This document shows positions 36,988 through 48,790 of a stretch of DNA of 64,000 nucleotides, one piece after another (the first letter of the stretch is position 1; the number at the start of each line of letters is the position of its first letter). Below the pieces are notes generated by a model. It saw only the letters and a list, made by a program, of their open reading frames with translations, had not been told where the DNA came from and did not search any database. The stretch comes from Grifola frondosa (taxonomy: Eukaryota > Basidiomycota > Agaricomycetes > Polyporales > Grifolaceae), in NCBI GenBank assembly GCA_001683735.1, contig LUGG01000001.1:496001-560000 (forward strand), given 5' to 3'. The position numbers were made by a program, and so were the translations under genes.

Positions 36988-37100
36988 TCTTAAGTGCCGG
37001 CTAGTGTACTTGCGGGCAAGATGGTGTAGCCAGACGAAATGCAACCGCAGCGGCTTGTAGCCCACTGCGGCTCAAATTTGTTTATATATGTGATCGCTAA
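36988..37100 (-). repeat. Split repeat B1 of the YR retrotransposon
   Basis: Same sequence as B2 plus an extra GTAGCCCACTGCGGCT-like insertion; directly adjoins A2, as the split-repeat model requires. Confidence 0.75.
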
Positions 37101-37369
37101 ATGCTAAAGGGGGGTTTTTTTTTTTTGAGATGGAAGATGGACGCATGGGAAAACAAATGGAGGCAACAGAGATGGAAGAGGTGGTGTTACAGGATAGACG
37201 GGAAGAGAAGGAAGCAGAGATATGAAAACCAGAGAGGAAAAAGAAGGAGCAACGGAGGTGCATGGTTGGAGTTGAGAAAGCGAGCGCTGCAAGAGCACAT
37301 GGGGTTAGAGGTAGGGTGCACGCGAGTGGTGCACATGCAGATGGATGCATGCAGGCGAGGTAGCAGCCT

Positions 37370-38330
37370 AGGGAGGTGAAACAGTTGAGTGCGGGCCATC
37401 GTGTAGTGCGCGGCCGCCGAAGATCAACGCATTGAGTAAAACGGGATGCTTGCATATGTATGCCTGCCAAGCATCGGAAGACACATCTGCCGAGTGCTTG
37501 AATTGATGCGGGAGGGACTCCTTTTTCCACGAGAGATGTGGCACCTCCTGCGCACATCGAGGGCCGGAGATGTTGGTCGCAACATTGAAGAAGGTGCGCA
37601 GTCTCGTTAAGAACCAGGAACGGGTAGTGGAACGCCAGAGGCACGCAGCCACAGTTCAGGTCGGAAGGGAAAAAGGTGGTCCCGAGATGCGAGGTAGCGT
37701 CGGAAAGCATGCAGGGGATCTGGTGAGTCGGTGACAGATTGGATAAGGATTGTGCTTCCTTCGAAGAAAGCGTCGGCCTTGTGAGACGGGAGTAGGAACT
37801 CAAAGGAGATGGGCAAGAGTTTAATGTGGTGACGAAAGGCTAGTTTGCGCATCTGGCACAGTGCACATTTGTCGGGCCATACGAGCTCGCCTAAACGCAT
37901 GAGTGCATGGAACCCAGTTAGCAGTTGCGCGAGGAATAGGATATCATCGTGGATCAAGGAGGCGCCGAGCTGAGAAGCAACAAGTCGCAAGTGATCAAGG
38001 GAAAGTGGTTGTTTTCGCTGAATGGGTTTGCTGCAGAGCCACTTACACCCTTTTAGGCAATGGGCGACGAGGGGAGATGCACGAATGCAACGGACATCAG
38101 GATAGAACTGCTCTAGTTCAGAACAGATTCCGGAGAGGTAGGAGTCAATTGAGTGCAGTTCAATGTGAGTGGCCATGAAGATGACATAGAAGCTCATGGT
38201 GTCTTGAGTGGGTTGGATGGGTCGATCGTGTAGTCGACAGAAAGTTAGGTAAGAATTGAGAGCGGAGGAGTAGGTTGCCTTCGTGCTCTGGTCGAGCGCA
38301 TGTCTGAGGGCTATCGAATGCTCGTGGATG
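37370..38330 (-). pseudogene. Tyrosine recombinase domain of the YR retrotransposon
   Basis: The N-terminal core-binding part reads HALDQSTKATYSSALNSYLT and SIDSYLSGICSELEQFYPDV. The catalytic part has LTGFHALMRLGELVWPDKC with the first Arg, FLLPSHKADAFFEGS, AFRRYLASRD and FPFRPELWLR. Downstream, in another frame, are CAGGATSLVEKGVPPASIQALGR and then SSDAWQAYICKHPVLLNALI. The conserved H-x-x-R before AGGATS is altered (PSMC), and at least two frameshifts split the domain near 37640 and 37500. The enzyme would insert the circular DNA intermediate; this copy should be inactive. Confidence 0.8.
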
Positions 38331-40227
38331 AGTCATTCAAGGGACCACAGTTCCCTGTGAGGTTGCCATGGTCGTCGAGGAGTAATATTCATTTTTGCAT
38401 TGCCCCAGCACCTCTCGAGGGGGTGTGAAAGGGAACAGACGAATACCTGGTGCAAGGATAGAAGCTTTGTCGAGCTGTCCTTGGGATAAAGCATCGGCAA
38501 CACAGTTGTCCTCACTGGGGACATGATCTACTCGAAGCTGCAAGTTGTCGCAGATTAAGACATCGACAGAAGACATGAGGATGGGGTTGTAGTTGGGTTT
38601 TGCTTGGAGCGTGTTGAACATAGAGACTGCGTTGGTATTATCGGAGAGGACAGCGAGACACCGAACGGAGCAGTGGACTGCGGTCCAAGCAGAGACATGG
38701 TGAATGGCGGAGCATATGGTGAGAGCTTCAAAATAAAAAATGGCATCATTGGGTGCCCAAAAGGCAAAGCACTATGAAAGCCATAGTTCAACCAAGGGAA
38801 ATAAAGCCCTAGACCCACTCCTGATGCATCAACAAGAGCAAACTCGTCCTCTTGCATGCCTTCGATCAAGTCTGCGGGGCCCCACTCCAGCGCATCAAGA
38901 AAATGTACGCCGCTAGAGTGCATGATATGGGCAGCCATCCAAGTGAGCTCATGCTTGATACTGGCATTAATGTAAATGCCTGCATGATGGTCCTCTCTTC
39001 CACTGATTTTTGCATACAGGTTGCTTAGGCCGGGTTTTAGCAATGGGAACACGTTGAACGCCCAGTTTGCATAACTGGCAAGGCTTTGGAATTCAGACGG
39101 GAGCGACACTGGTTGCCTGCAGGTGAGTGGCAGAATTCTGTGATGGTGTGGAGTAGCTTCTGCCGACTATCGTGCGGGAGCATCACGGTCATTGCATTGG
39201 GGTCTACCTCGAACCTGATTACCATGAGCGTTGGACCATACTCTTGTTTCTTGTGCTCGTGAGGGAGACCGATCTCGTCCCAGAGCAAGAGAAGATGTGC
39301 TTGTTTTGTGGGAAGATAGGTACCGTAGGGTCGATAGAATTCGACACGGCCTTCCTCTTCGAATCCGAAATCGTCATCCACATAGTTCAGGTGGTCAATT
39401 GCTCGCTTTATGACAGTGATCCACACAACAAGGCACATGAAGGCAGCATAAATGCGTTGTGCACCTCGTGAACCAAACAGATTGCATCGATCGACATGCT
39501 GTTCTCCCGCCACTGTCATGATCTGCTTGATTTGCCAGAAAAATGACATGGGGAGCCTGCGGTAAGCCTGCAAAACATCAGATTTCCAGATGATGAGTCG
39601 CTTATTTCCATGCTTGCATCGATATGCCCTAAGAGCTTCTCCGAGCACAGGGATTCCACCAAGAATCATGCCCTTGATGGCCTCCAGAGGGATTAACGAG
39701 TTGAGCGAGTAAGGTCCAGCGCTATGATCGTTCACGAGCTGCAGGTTTACCGATCGTGGTTTAGGTACCGCGTGAATGGGCATGCAAAACATGCCAGGAA
39801 GAAGGTCTGTTCCGAATGATTCTGAATATCTCCCTAGTCTAACCTCTTCATCTCTTTGATCCCTCAAGAATTTGGCTGCTTCTTCATTGTCTGGTGAACC
39901 TCGATCTTCATTCCACATCGCAGGGAACAGTTCGGGCAGGGGAGTAGCCCAAGACCAAAAACCCTCCCGCAGGCCATGCAATACAGATGACATGAAAGCC
40001 GGGTTAGGATGATCACGTAGTAAGTACTCGAAACGCGATACATTAATCGGCATAACGATTTTGAACAGGTGGGGATGTGAAGTGAGCGTTGCAATGGTCA
40101 TCGGGTTATTGCGTTCGGCGTCAGGTACATCCGGGAGAGGAGCTTGTGTTAACGACGCTTCCGCAGAGGTGATAACCTTGCGCCCTTCCACACTCCACTG
40201 CAAACCGTGCAAGTAGCGCGGTCGCAC
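38331..40227 (-). pseudogene. Reverse transcriptase and RNase H of the YR retrotransposon
   Basis: The main ORF (40227 down to 39037) has RT motifs: LPGMFCMPIHAVPKPRS, LVNDHSAGPYSLNS, IIWKSDVLQAYRRLPM and the catalytic HLNYVDDDFGFE. A frameshift near 39110 leads to LASYANWAFNVFPLLKPGLS and RNase H-like pieces (EFALVDASGVGLGLYFP, IFYFEALTICSAIHH, LQLRVDHVPSEDNCVADALS). VDHVPSEDNCVADALS is the usual RNase H end in such elements. The first ORF is long and well kept. Confidence 0.82.
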
Positions 40228-40240
40228 TGCATCGACGAAC

Positions 40241-41479
40241 CTACTTGGTCATGCCCTTAGTGCATTGGCTGGTGGTATGTCCAACACCTGCACATGACAA
40301 ACAGATGTGACAGTATCGGCATGCGGATGCATGGGCAGGGCAGTTACCTGCATTCCATCTCCTACACGCATCCTTTTGCCTATGTCCCTGTGAGCCGATA
40401 GACCTGCTGACTCCCTGTCTCTCTTCCTTGTAGACATTGGCTCCCGAGGAGTCCAAGAATTGCATCTTGAGGTCGGCAAAGTCAGCGTAGTCCATGAGGA
40501 GCAAGTCTCGTCTTGACCCAGTCCACTTTCGAATGGCACGGTCAAAATCGAGGAGTCTGCGATGGAGCGGAGTGGCCAAAGCTCCGAAGAGGTTGGTAAT
40601 GTATTCACCATACAAGGTGAGTTCCTTTCGTCTATGCGGGAAAGCATAGCTGACAGCTGGGATGGTCTTGTTCCAGGCAAAGATCCAGTCTCCAAAGGTA
40701 ATGATCTTTTTGGCGGGTATGAGCGCTCGGTAGGAAAGTTCGATCTCACCCAACTTCTTGATGTATTTGTCGTCCTGTCCTGCAGAATATCTTCCCACGA
40801 AGACATGGTCCAGGTCGACTGCTTTTCCAGCGAGGATATTGACCCATTCTGTGTCGGGGAATTCAGGGGCTCCATATGAATTGAGTAAATCGGATTTTGC
40901 AAGTTTGGGATCAACGGCGTATTCACGGAGGAGCCGCACTGACTCCTTGAGTTCAGGTCAAGTGGTAAATTCCCCGAGAAAATTGCTTGCAGTCCATGCA
41001 AATTTGCTGGGGTCAACTCGGGGTCGCTTAGCCGGGCTCGGACGATGACTCTCGAGAGTGAGTCGACTGAGCAGGTCACGATAAGGCCGGGCCTTGCGAG
41101 CTCCTAGGGGTGCGTGGTGCATCTTCTCCAGTTGGTTTTCATCCCTGATCTCTTGCTCCAACTCAATTTCTTGTAGCATTGTGAGATAGGTGCCGATAGT
41201 CGAGTCAGCAGTGTTGGCAGAGGTCAGCCGTTGCAGTAAGGAGCTTGCTACTGAGCTCGAAGATGGTTCGGGCTTTGGAGAGCTCTCCAGAGCGAAAAAC
41301 GGTCGATGAACTCCAAGCGGCTGTGACAACCGAGCCGTTCTCTCCCGATCCTGTGTGCTTGTTTGTGCTTCGGCCGCAACATCACTCAATGATGCAGAAT
41401 GTAATTGATTCGAAAGATGGGAAGGAATATATTCCGACAATAGTGATGCAAGAGTAATGTCAACTTCTGGCGACATCAA
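40241..41479 (-). pseudogene. Gag of the YR retrotransposon (one in-frame stop)
   Basis: Begins MMSPEVDITLASLLSEYIPS inside repeat A1. A single in-frame TGA at 40958-40960 breaks an otherwise open frame: ...NFLGEFTT, stop, PELKESVRLLREYAVDPKLA... The C-terminal zinc knuckle is visible in CRYCHICLSCAGVGHTTSQC. The stop is most simply a CGA to TGA change. Gag ends 13 bp before the RT ORF. Confidence 0.8.
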
Positions 41480-41733
41480 CCATACTGGTTAGAGAGGAAG
41501 AAAGGCGAGGTCGGGAGACGAAGGAATCACTTACCTGGCGAGCACGCAAGTGTGATGGTCAGAGGAGAAGAAAGGCGAAAAACCCCTCCCCTCTGACCAC
41601 TCGCCAGTTAAGGAGCTCCCGACCTCAGTCCACGCGGAAGGATACAGCAGCGCACGTGACGCTGGGGCCCACTGAGGAGTGAGACGACGAACTCTCGATT
41701 AGACTTGTGTAAATTGACCCTCTAAACTCGATT
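41440..41733 (-). repeat. Split repeat A1 of the YR retrotransposon
   Basis: 5' repeat of the element; near-identical to A2. Differences include loss of a short GACGGACTGA stretch and single-base changes, many of them C/T or G/A. Confidence 0.85.
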
Positions 41734-42540
41734 CACAATTGCCTGCTTGGGTTCACATGTCTTAATAGTGCACACAATGGCTGACAGCTTGGCCAAGCAC
41801 TGTACAAGATTATTCTTCATGTGGGTATTGCTCGTAAGGCATGTGTTTCATCCCTAGTCCCAAGTACTACAGCTTACAAGGCCTGACATTGACAGATTGG
41901 TCAAATTACCTGTGATAATGCAGGTAATAATGGCACCATGTTATGTGAATTCTCATATCAGATTGAGAACAAGACACACAAGGTATTCGATTCTGAGAAG
42001 TGGCAGATCAAGTAAGTCAAAAATTTGTAATATCTTACTTATATATCCAATGATGTTAGCTGTCTTGCACACATCATCAATCTGACAATACAAGCACTGA
42101 TTGCATCATACAGTAAGACACCACATTTCGATCCTGAGAAACCCAAGGAGCATCTCAACATTTTACATGGCACTTATCGAGATGAGGTTGGACTGGTTCA
42201 TGCAATCACCATAAAGGTATGATATCTTCTACACTTATCCACTGAACTTGTTAACATCAGCAAAATCCTAATTTGACTTATTATACTTTTTTCTCTTAAA
42301 CTAACTCTTATGAACTTACTTTTTAGGTCTTATATCTTTTTTCTTCTGAATTAAAAACAAAGAGAGCAATTAAGAGATAAAAGAAATCTCATAAGGGTTT
42401 TTATAAGTGCATTTAAGAGCAGTTAAGAGACAAAAAAGTATGATAAGTTAGATTGAGATTTTGCTGATGAATCTAATATACATATAGGAATGATCATCAT
42501 CAAAGCACAAGAAGATTTTTCACCACATCCAAGTTATGAT
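41734..42540 (+). pseudogene. hAT-family transposase, continuation after the retrotransposon
   Basis: Right of the retrotransposon the hAT reading resumes: LLGFTCLNSAHNG, stop, QLGQALYKIILHVGIARKA, then ITCDNAGNNGTM and, after an intron (about 42014-42057), CLAHIINLTIQALIASYSKT and RDEVGLVHAITIK, then ...SSSKHKKIFHHIQVMI. DNAGNNGTM and CLAHIINL are hAT landmarks. Two stops correspond to CGA-to-TGA changes. The reading ends where repeat R1 copy B starts, so the dimerisation domain is missing. Confidence 0.8.
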
Positions 42541-43150
42541 TGATGAGGAATGAATTAGTTGTTCTTATAGGCGAGGTCCCCAGCCAAATCTTGAAATGCA
42601 CTTTTCATTACATTAGTTGTGGGAAAGTTTTTCCAATACAAAATTTGATAATCATGGGAACAAAATTTCTAGGTTAGAGTTACAATCCAATACAACCAGG
42701 TAACAACTCTGTTCTTACTCAGTTAGAAAATTTTGTATGTGAGGTTCTTACTTTTCTTATCCAGTGGCTGAGAAAAACATACAGAGATCAAAACATATGT
42801 CAGATGCATGTGATCTTTGTCATGCCTCTAATCACAAAAAAATGTTCTGCATGATAAGATATGACATAAAACATATCATTGATGCTTTTAGAAGTCAGTG
42901 CAATGCTGCAACATATGTTGCAGAAGGAGAAAAACATATGTGATCACAAATCTGACATATATCAATAAGGCAGAAAATTAAGCACCTATCTTTGTGAAGT
43001 GTCCAACTTGTCATCTGGACTATTAATTATCAATCCATTTATTATACATTATAAATAAGTGATTGTAGAGTTATAGTATAGATCATTAACATATATGAAC
43101 CAGAATACATAGTTTTAAATAATAGCATTTTTATAAGCTTGATAGTATGT
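42541..43150 (+). repeat. Dispersed repeat R1, copy B
   Basis: Highly similar to copy A over about 580 bp, same strand. It interrupts the hAT transposase sequence. Confidence 0.8.
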
Positions 43151-43323
43151 ACAATTTTAAGAAATTTATTCCATATTGCTTGTCACTTTCTGAACTTTTC
43201 TAGTTTACAATTTTAATTATATAGCATATATATCACCACACATAGTCACATTAATTCTTACAACAACAATGGTATATCATGGGGGCGGGCGGGCACAGCA
43301 TGCTGGGCCAACATACATTACGA

Positions 43324-43935
43324 TTGATGAGGAACGAATTAATTGTTCTTATAGGCGAGGTCCCCAGCCAAATCTTGTAACACACTTTTCATTACATTAG
43401 TCGTGGGAAAGTTTTTTCGATACAAAATTTTGTATCCGTGGGAACGAAAATTTCTAGGTTAGGGTTACGTCCAATACCACTAGGTAACAACTTTGTTCTT
43501 ACTTGTAAGAAAATTTTGTATGTGAGGTTCTTACTTTTCTTATGGGTGGCTGAGAAAAACATACGGAGATAAAACATATGTCAGATGCACGTGATCTTTG
43601 TCATGCTCTAATCGCAAAACAAATGTTCCAGATGATAAAACATGACATAAAACATATGATCAATGTTTTTGGAAGTCAGTGTAATGCTATGACATATGTT
43701 GCGAAAGGAGAAAAACATATGTGATTATAAATCTGACATATCCCAAAAAGGCAGGAGATTGAGCGTCTGTTTGTATGAAGCATGCAAACTCGTCATCTGA
43801 ACTGTTGATTATCAATCCATCTCTTATACATTATAAATAAGTAATGGTAGAGTTACATTATAGATTGTTGACGTGAATGCTCAGGTTGAATCAATATGTT
43901 TAGCAATTTTTATAAGCTTGAAATGTGTACAAAGA
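43324..43935 (+). repeat. Dispersed repeat R1, copy C
   Basis: Third copy, more diverged, same strand, separated from copy B by about 170 bp that include a GC-rich stretch (GGGGGCGGGCGGGC) near 43280. Confidence 0.75.
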
Positions 43936-43997
43936 TGAAGTAATTAATACTGAGTTCATTTGTAGGCCTGGATTACAAGTAATATATTATCAATATC

Positions 43998-44762
43998 CTA
44001 GTAATTAATTGTCATCGCCCCAGCTAATATCTTATTTTCCTTGTCCACCTCAATATAACTTTCCAATCCCCACTTTTCCACTTGATCTCGCTTCCCGTGT
44101 ATGCGTCTGACTTCAATGGCATCATACAAGATTTCTTCAGTAGTCATAATAGACCAATTAAATACTCCATGTAAATGTCCATAAGGCTGAGACTTCATTA
44201 AAAAGAAAATCGCCATATTGTATTCATCGTCTTCGAAGTCGTATGGATTGTCGAGCACATAAGCTTTAAACTCGTAGAGGTTGTTTAGGGTCATGGCGGG
44301 CAAATGTTGGGGGATAGGAAAAGGGAAGACAGGAGATTTGATGAAAAGGATATGAATGTTGGGAAAGAATAGGAGGTCGAATGCGAAGGATTGATAGTTG
44401 TCCCATGGTCTCTGTTCTTGTATCAGAGATAGCTGGTGAAATAAATCATAAGCAGGTATTCTTATTATAATAATGTTACTCACCCTAGGCTCTGAACGTT
44501 GATCTATAAGTCTCAGTTTCTCTATTGGACAGCGCCTCTCCCACCACTGTCCGATTCTTCTTAGCACTGTTTGTTGTGCTTGAGATCCACGATGATATTG
44601 AGCTCCACCAGCTGTGTCATGTATTTCACGCCTTTCTGCAAGTTTCCATAACTCTGGACCATTATCATCCTCTGGAAAATTGACTTCCAGCAGATAGATA
44701 TTTAGAAAGTCGTGATGGATGTGAGGGTTTATATCTTCCCCTGAAGAGCATTTGCAGCCCAT
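43998..44762 (-). CDS. Hypothetical protein, uninterrupted ORF in a decayed region
   Basis: A 254-codon ORF from MGCKCSSGEDINPHIHHDFL to AGAMTINY. It is acidic to neutral, Tyr/Phe/Ile-rich, with no membrane segment, signal peptide or known motif. A stretch at about 44437-44487 has perfect intron ends (GTGAGT...CACCAG, 51 nt, a multiple of three and free of stops), so the mature protein may lack 17 residues (VSNIIIIRIPAYDLFHQ). Unlike everything around it, it has no stop or frameshift. It may be a lineage-specific fungal gene or cargo of a mobile element; no function can be given. Confidence 0.5.
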   Translation of the reverse strand: MGCKCSSGEDINPHIHHDFLNIYLLEVNFPEDDNGPELWKLAERREIHDTAGGAQYHRGSQAQQTVLRRIGQWWERRCPIEKLRLIDQRSEPRVSNIIIIRIPAYDLFHQLSLIQEQRPWDNYQSFAFDLLFFPNIHILFIKSPVFPFPIPQHLPAMTLNNLYEFKAYVLDNPYDFEDDEYNMAIFFLMKSQPYGHLHGVFNWSIMTTEEILYDAIEVRRIHGKRDQVEKWGLESYIEVDKENKILAGAMTINY

Positions 44763-46490
44763 TTCCTCATAGTGTATGACATCTGTGAATAATTGAGTGG
44801 CTGCTCTAGACTGTCGAGCGTATGGCTATAGGGGGGAGTGTGGAAGGTACGTATTGCAGAAGGTGGGACTGATGGTTCTCAAACTTAGAAGCCTGTGAAA
44901 ATATTCAGTGTGAGCATTATTATGAGACAGCTCTTTCTGTTTGATCCAAGATACATCAAGCTGAGTGATAATTTCTCGGAGGATGTCTGAGTTAAGGGAA
45001 GACATAATGGTAAAAGTTCAACATAGTTTATTTTCCATTTGAATGCAAACAAAAACCACCACGTGATCTTCCTGACAACCGTCTGCCAGATTTGGTCTGC
45101 AGTCTGATCACTGTTGAATATTGTTGAGCTTCTGTTTCAATGTCATAGTTGCTTTTAGAAGCAGTAAACTGATTGCGTATTCTTAAAATTGGGAACCTGG
45201 ACCCTATAGGTTTACACACAGAAATACCATAGCACTCTCCACAAGCTCATGCACTTTCATGCAGAGCCCAAAGCATGGCCTGTGACAATTCAGAGATTTG
45301 TATGATGGTCATTAGTGCTATATACATCATCATTACACTCAGCTTATTTGTCGGAGGGCAAGTAAATGGGTAAAGAGAGGTAATAGAAATATACAGAAGG
45401 TAGTGTTCCCTGCCTGCTCTGACATTTGTTGAACCAATGCACCAACGAAAATATGAGAGACAGCGTGGCACTGCTGTTCAAGTTCTACTTGCATCAGCAA
45501 AAGTTTTTAAACACCTGTAGAACTATGTAGCCAGATGCTTCGATAACGATGAGTTTGGCATACGCATATAAAGTTTCAACAAGCATACTGATAACAATCA
45601 GAAATTAGACTGTCTGCCCTCCTCAATTTTTGTGGTTTCAAGATATTCTTCTTGTATTCTCAGTGGCATGCTGCACGTCAACTGTATGGGCCGGTTATGA
45701 GATTATTTGAAGATCTCTGTCATGACTTATCACAACGTGTCTCGTGCATGTCGTGGTTCTGAGCCTAACTAGTGACAGCTTGGGAGGGGTGTTTACGACA
45801 TTCAATATATTCCACATAAAAGGCACACAGCCCCTGGTGTAGTATTGTTATCATCCTATAGTCTGAACCCTCGCGGTATCTGTGATCATGAGAAGGAAAA
45901 ATCCGCTGGATGTTGATGCTATCATCCCGCCATTTCCTCTCTGCCCTGCAGCGCACGTAGAGCGCAGACGCCAAACATATAAGTATATATGCACCTGCGT
46001 CTCACACAGTGGGCTCGCGAGCTCATATGTATTTACCAACCGGGCGGTGCCGGCGTGCACGCATGCTCCGGAATGAGTTTTGCCATGAATCACTGAGATT
46101 TGCTTGAGGGAAATGGATCTTCATCTAAATTATCCTGGACGTCCATAAAAGGCTTATGTATGCCCCTCAGGCAAGTTCGACGTTGGAATGGTTGTCGTGC
46201 TCGCTCACCTAAACCCCCATTTCTCGCCTTGGCCGTCTATCCTCATCCGGGCTCGTCGTTGCTTGTGACGAGTCGCTGCTTGGGATCATATGACGTTCAG
46301 CTGTGATGTCCGTTCTGAAGTCAATCTCGACAACTTGGCCTCCATGGATCGCGGTGGATATCTGTTGATAGCGGAAGACATTGAAAATCCGGGCAGAAAT
46401 GGGGAGCGGCTGGCGGTGTCATTCTAGGTGAGCATTGTCAGGCATGCTTGACTGTGTTGGCACACACTGCCCCAAGAGTTACTATTTTCT
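44763..46490. other. Intergenic region, nothing recognised
   Basis: Short ORFs only, on both strands. No repeat or RNA gene that I can support. Confidence 0.4.
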
Positions 46491-46499
46491 CAAGAACAA

Positions 46500-48790
46500 G
46501 GTTCAAATTAGTTCCGCTCGTGGTCCCTTGGGGGATATGGTACCACCCGTGCCCTCCATCATATCGCTGTCATGTCCCGCATGAGTAATGCATAACTTTG
46601 AGGTCAGCCCGCGCAGTGCACGAAGCCGGGAAATGGCGTACCTCAATGAAGCAGCTCGGGTTGATACTTGCAAACACCGCTGTCCTGAGCATCTTGAAAT
46701 CAGACGAAATTTGAAAGGGGTGGGGAAGAGAATACCTGTTTGCACTCGAGAAGGTCTGCCTTTAACTGCGATCAAATGCTCTATTACACAGATGTGGGTT
46801 GTCATGTTTGGATGTGTTCCTGTATCGACGTTGGTTCTGAGCAGATTTTGAACATGAGTGATGGATAGGTCTGTAATGAGCCAGTGTACCATAGAGTGCA
46901 TATGGGAGGCACGTGCTTGCTTGCCCGGAGGTAACCTCACATGCGTTTGGAATGATTGATGTGGAACCAAGACAATCTGTGCAGTAATTCGGATGATGAG
47001 ACCCTCGGCGACCAGAGCGGGATATCACAATAAGCTCTCGAGCACCTTTCTGTCAGGGATGTCGCCTCTAAAAAAAGGCCCAAGGCAATTTCATACCTTG
47101 TACATCCAATGGGCAATTTGCAAGCCAAGGCTGCCAATACCACCGATGAGCAAGTAGGACTTCTTGGGATCGAACACAGCCATCGCCAGCAGCACCTCTA
47201 CCGGAACTGTGCTGTCCAGCAAGTCAAGAGGGGGACGAAATGTCTGCTTCAAGCCCCCATCTTCCTTCAGAGCACAACGAAGAGCATCCCCAATCAACCA
47301 TGGGTCAGTGATTAACATGTTGGCGATGCCTTGTTTGGGGTGGTTCCAAAGGAATACCTTCCCTTGATGCGTGACAACATCCTTGAAGGTCTGGATCTCC
47401 GAGGCATCTTGTGACCCAGAGACAATGATCTGGGGGGCTTGCGAGAAGACACATTTGATATCGGCGACGCTTGGCTGGGCAGGGAGGGCGAGGATGTCCA
47501 AGCCGAGCTTGGAGTACAAGCAGATGATCTGGCTTCCGAGCTCAGTGTCTGAGTGCGTGACGAGGATCTTCTTTTGCTGCAAATGTTCTGGATGCGAGAA
47601 GGAGGAGGCTCCAATGCCCAAGACGGCAATAGAGGCCGCCAGAACGCAGGGTGCGAGAGTGCTGCCCTTGCCCGCAGATCCAGGGATTTCTATGATACTG
47701 TCCTTGTGGGCTACAACAACGTTGGACAGTGGGCTAGCAGTAATGCTGGCAAACAGAACCGATGAGCTATCAACGTTCCCGATGAACGACCACAACTGCT
47801 CGGGACCTTTAGCTGCGCCAGCGACGTGGACGAGGAGATGATCCTCAGGGACATATGGAGTGGAAATCTGCTTCAAAGACCTCTTGTGCTTCCAAGGCAA
47901 CTCTGGCTGGAATGCGGAGCGGGTTGTCGGGGGCGATGCCAGAACGATCCGAGGAACATGAACAGCTCCGGTGGCGTCGATCAACAGCTCATCCTCGACA
48001 CCTTGTTTGGTAGAGAGCTCTTCAACAGCGTGTTCCCATTGCTCAGCAGACCAGACCACATCGAACACAGCTATGTGCACATTCCACGAGCGGAACTCCC
48101 TCCTGAGAGACCGAGTGAAACCCAAAGCAGCGTCACCATCCAATCCCTCGGACGCGGTGAACCAGAAGGACAGCTCGGCGAGAGAGTCGAGACGCGTTAC
48201 TAGCTGCTGGATCTCCATCTCCTTGCCCCTGACGTACTCGATGAGGAATACGTTCGGGTTCGCGTCGCTCGCACTCTTCACGGTCGCATACCCGGAATCA
48301 ACAGAGTCGTCTCCGACAGAGCTCGGACTTGTTCTACCGGATTCCTGTGCAGTAACCACCGGGGACCCTTTCGTAGTGAGCTCGGCGGCGACCGAGAGTT
48401 CTGTCTTGTGGTAGACAAGCTCATAACGCTTGTCGAGGTGGTTGGCACTCCACCCGTGGAGCTCAACCTCCATGTCCTCCACTGTGCACAGGGGAACACC
48501 AGCCTCGTCCAGAATAGTGAAATCATATACGAGCGTATCTATGTATGACTCATGAGCATCGAGAAGAACACAGCCAAATTGAATGAGACTTACTAGGAGT
48601 CCACTTGGAGAACTTCGCATGAGTATAGATGGTGCACGGGAACAGCTTCTTCAGCAATGCATCGTGGACGATCAGGGTGCCAGTGCCCGAAGGCAGATAA
48701 TACCTAGTCTTGATGGGAATGTGCCAAAGTGCGCAAGAGGCCCCTCGAATTCGACGCCATTGGGCATCGTGGGTAGTGCGAGCGTGGGGT
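46500..48790 (-). pseudogene. Polyketide synthase remnant (DH end to KR start)
   Basis: From the right: GTGTLIVHDALLKKLFPCTI and a DH-end segment (SYIDTLVYDFTILDEAGVPL...VEDMEVELHGWSANHLDKRY), then an open stretch with LGFTRSLRREFRSWNVHIAV, a Rossmann-like part (KKILVTHSDTELGSQIICLY) and the start of a ketoreductase (KSYLLIGGIGSLGLQIAHWM). After an intron, GARELIVISRSGRRG continues the KR, then the frame decays by about 46.9 kb. The ORF 47091-48620 is intact. Missing are KS, AT, most of DH, the catalytic part of KR and the carrier domain. The 5' side ends at the repeat tract that starts near 48.8 kb. Confidence 0.75.

Larger units (their letters stand above)
36541..41733 (-). mobile_element. 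Tyrosine-recombinase (Ngaro/PAT/DIRS-type) retrotransposon
   Basis: A 5.2-kb element on the minus strand with gag, RT-RNase H and tyrosine recombinase in that order. Its repeats are split: A1 41440-41733, then the ORFs, then B1 36988-37100, A2 36676-36978 and B2 36541-36640. This A1-ORFs-B1-A2-B2 layout is that of Ngaro/PAT elements and not of LTR retrotransposons. It lacks an integrase and has no target duplication that I see. It is inserted in a hAT transposase gene. Confidence 0.85.

Noticed and set aside
36676..41733. LTR retrotransposon flanked by 300-bp LTRs
   Set aside because: The recombinase domain, the lack of integrase and the extra B repeats fit a YR element with split direct repeats instead.
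27960..43150. R1 copies A and B as LTRs of a 15-kb retroelement
   Set aside because: The DNA between them holds unrelated nested elements, and a third copy lies right behind copy B; independent insertions are simpler.
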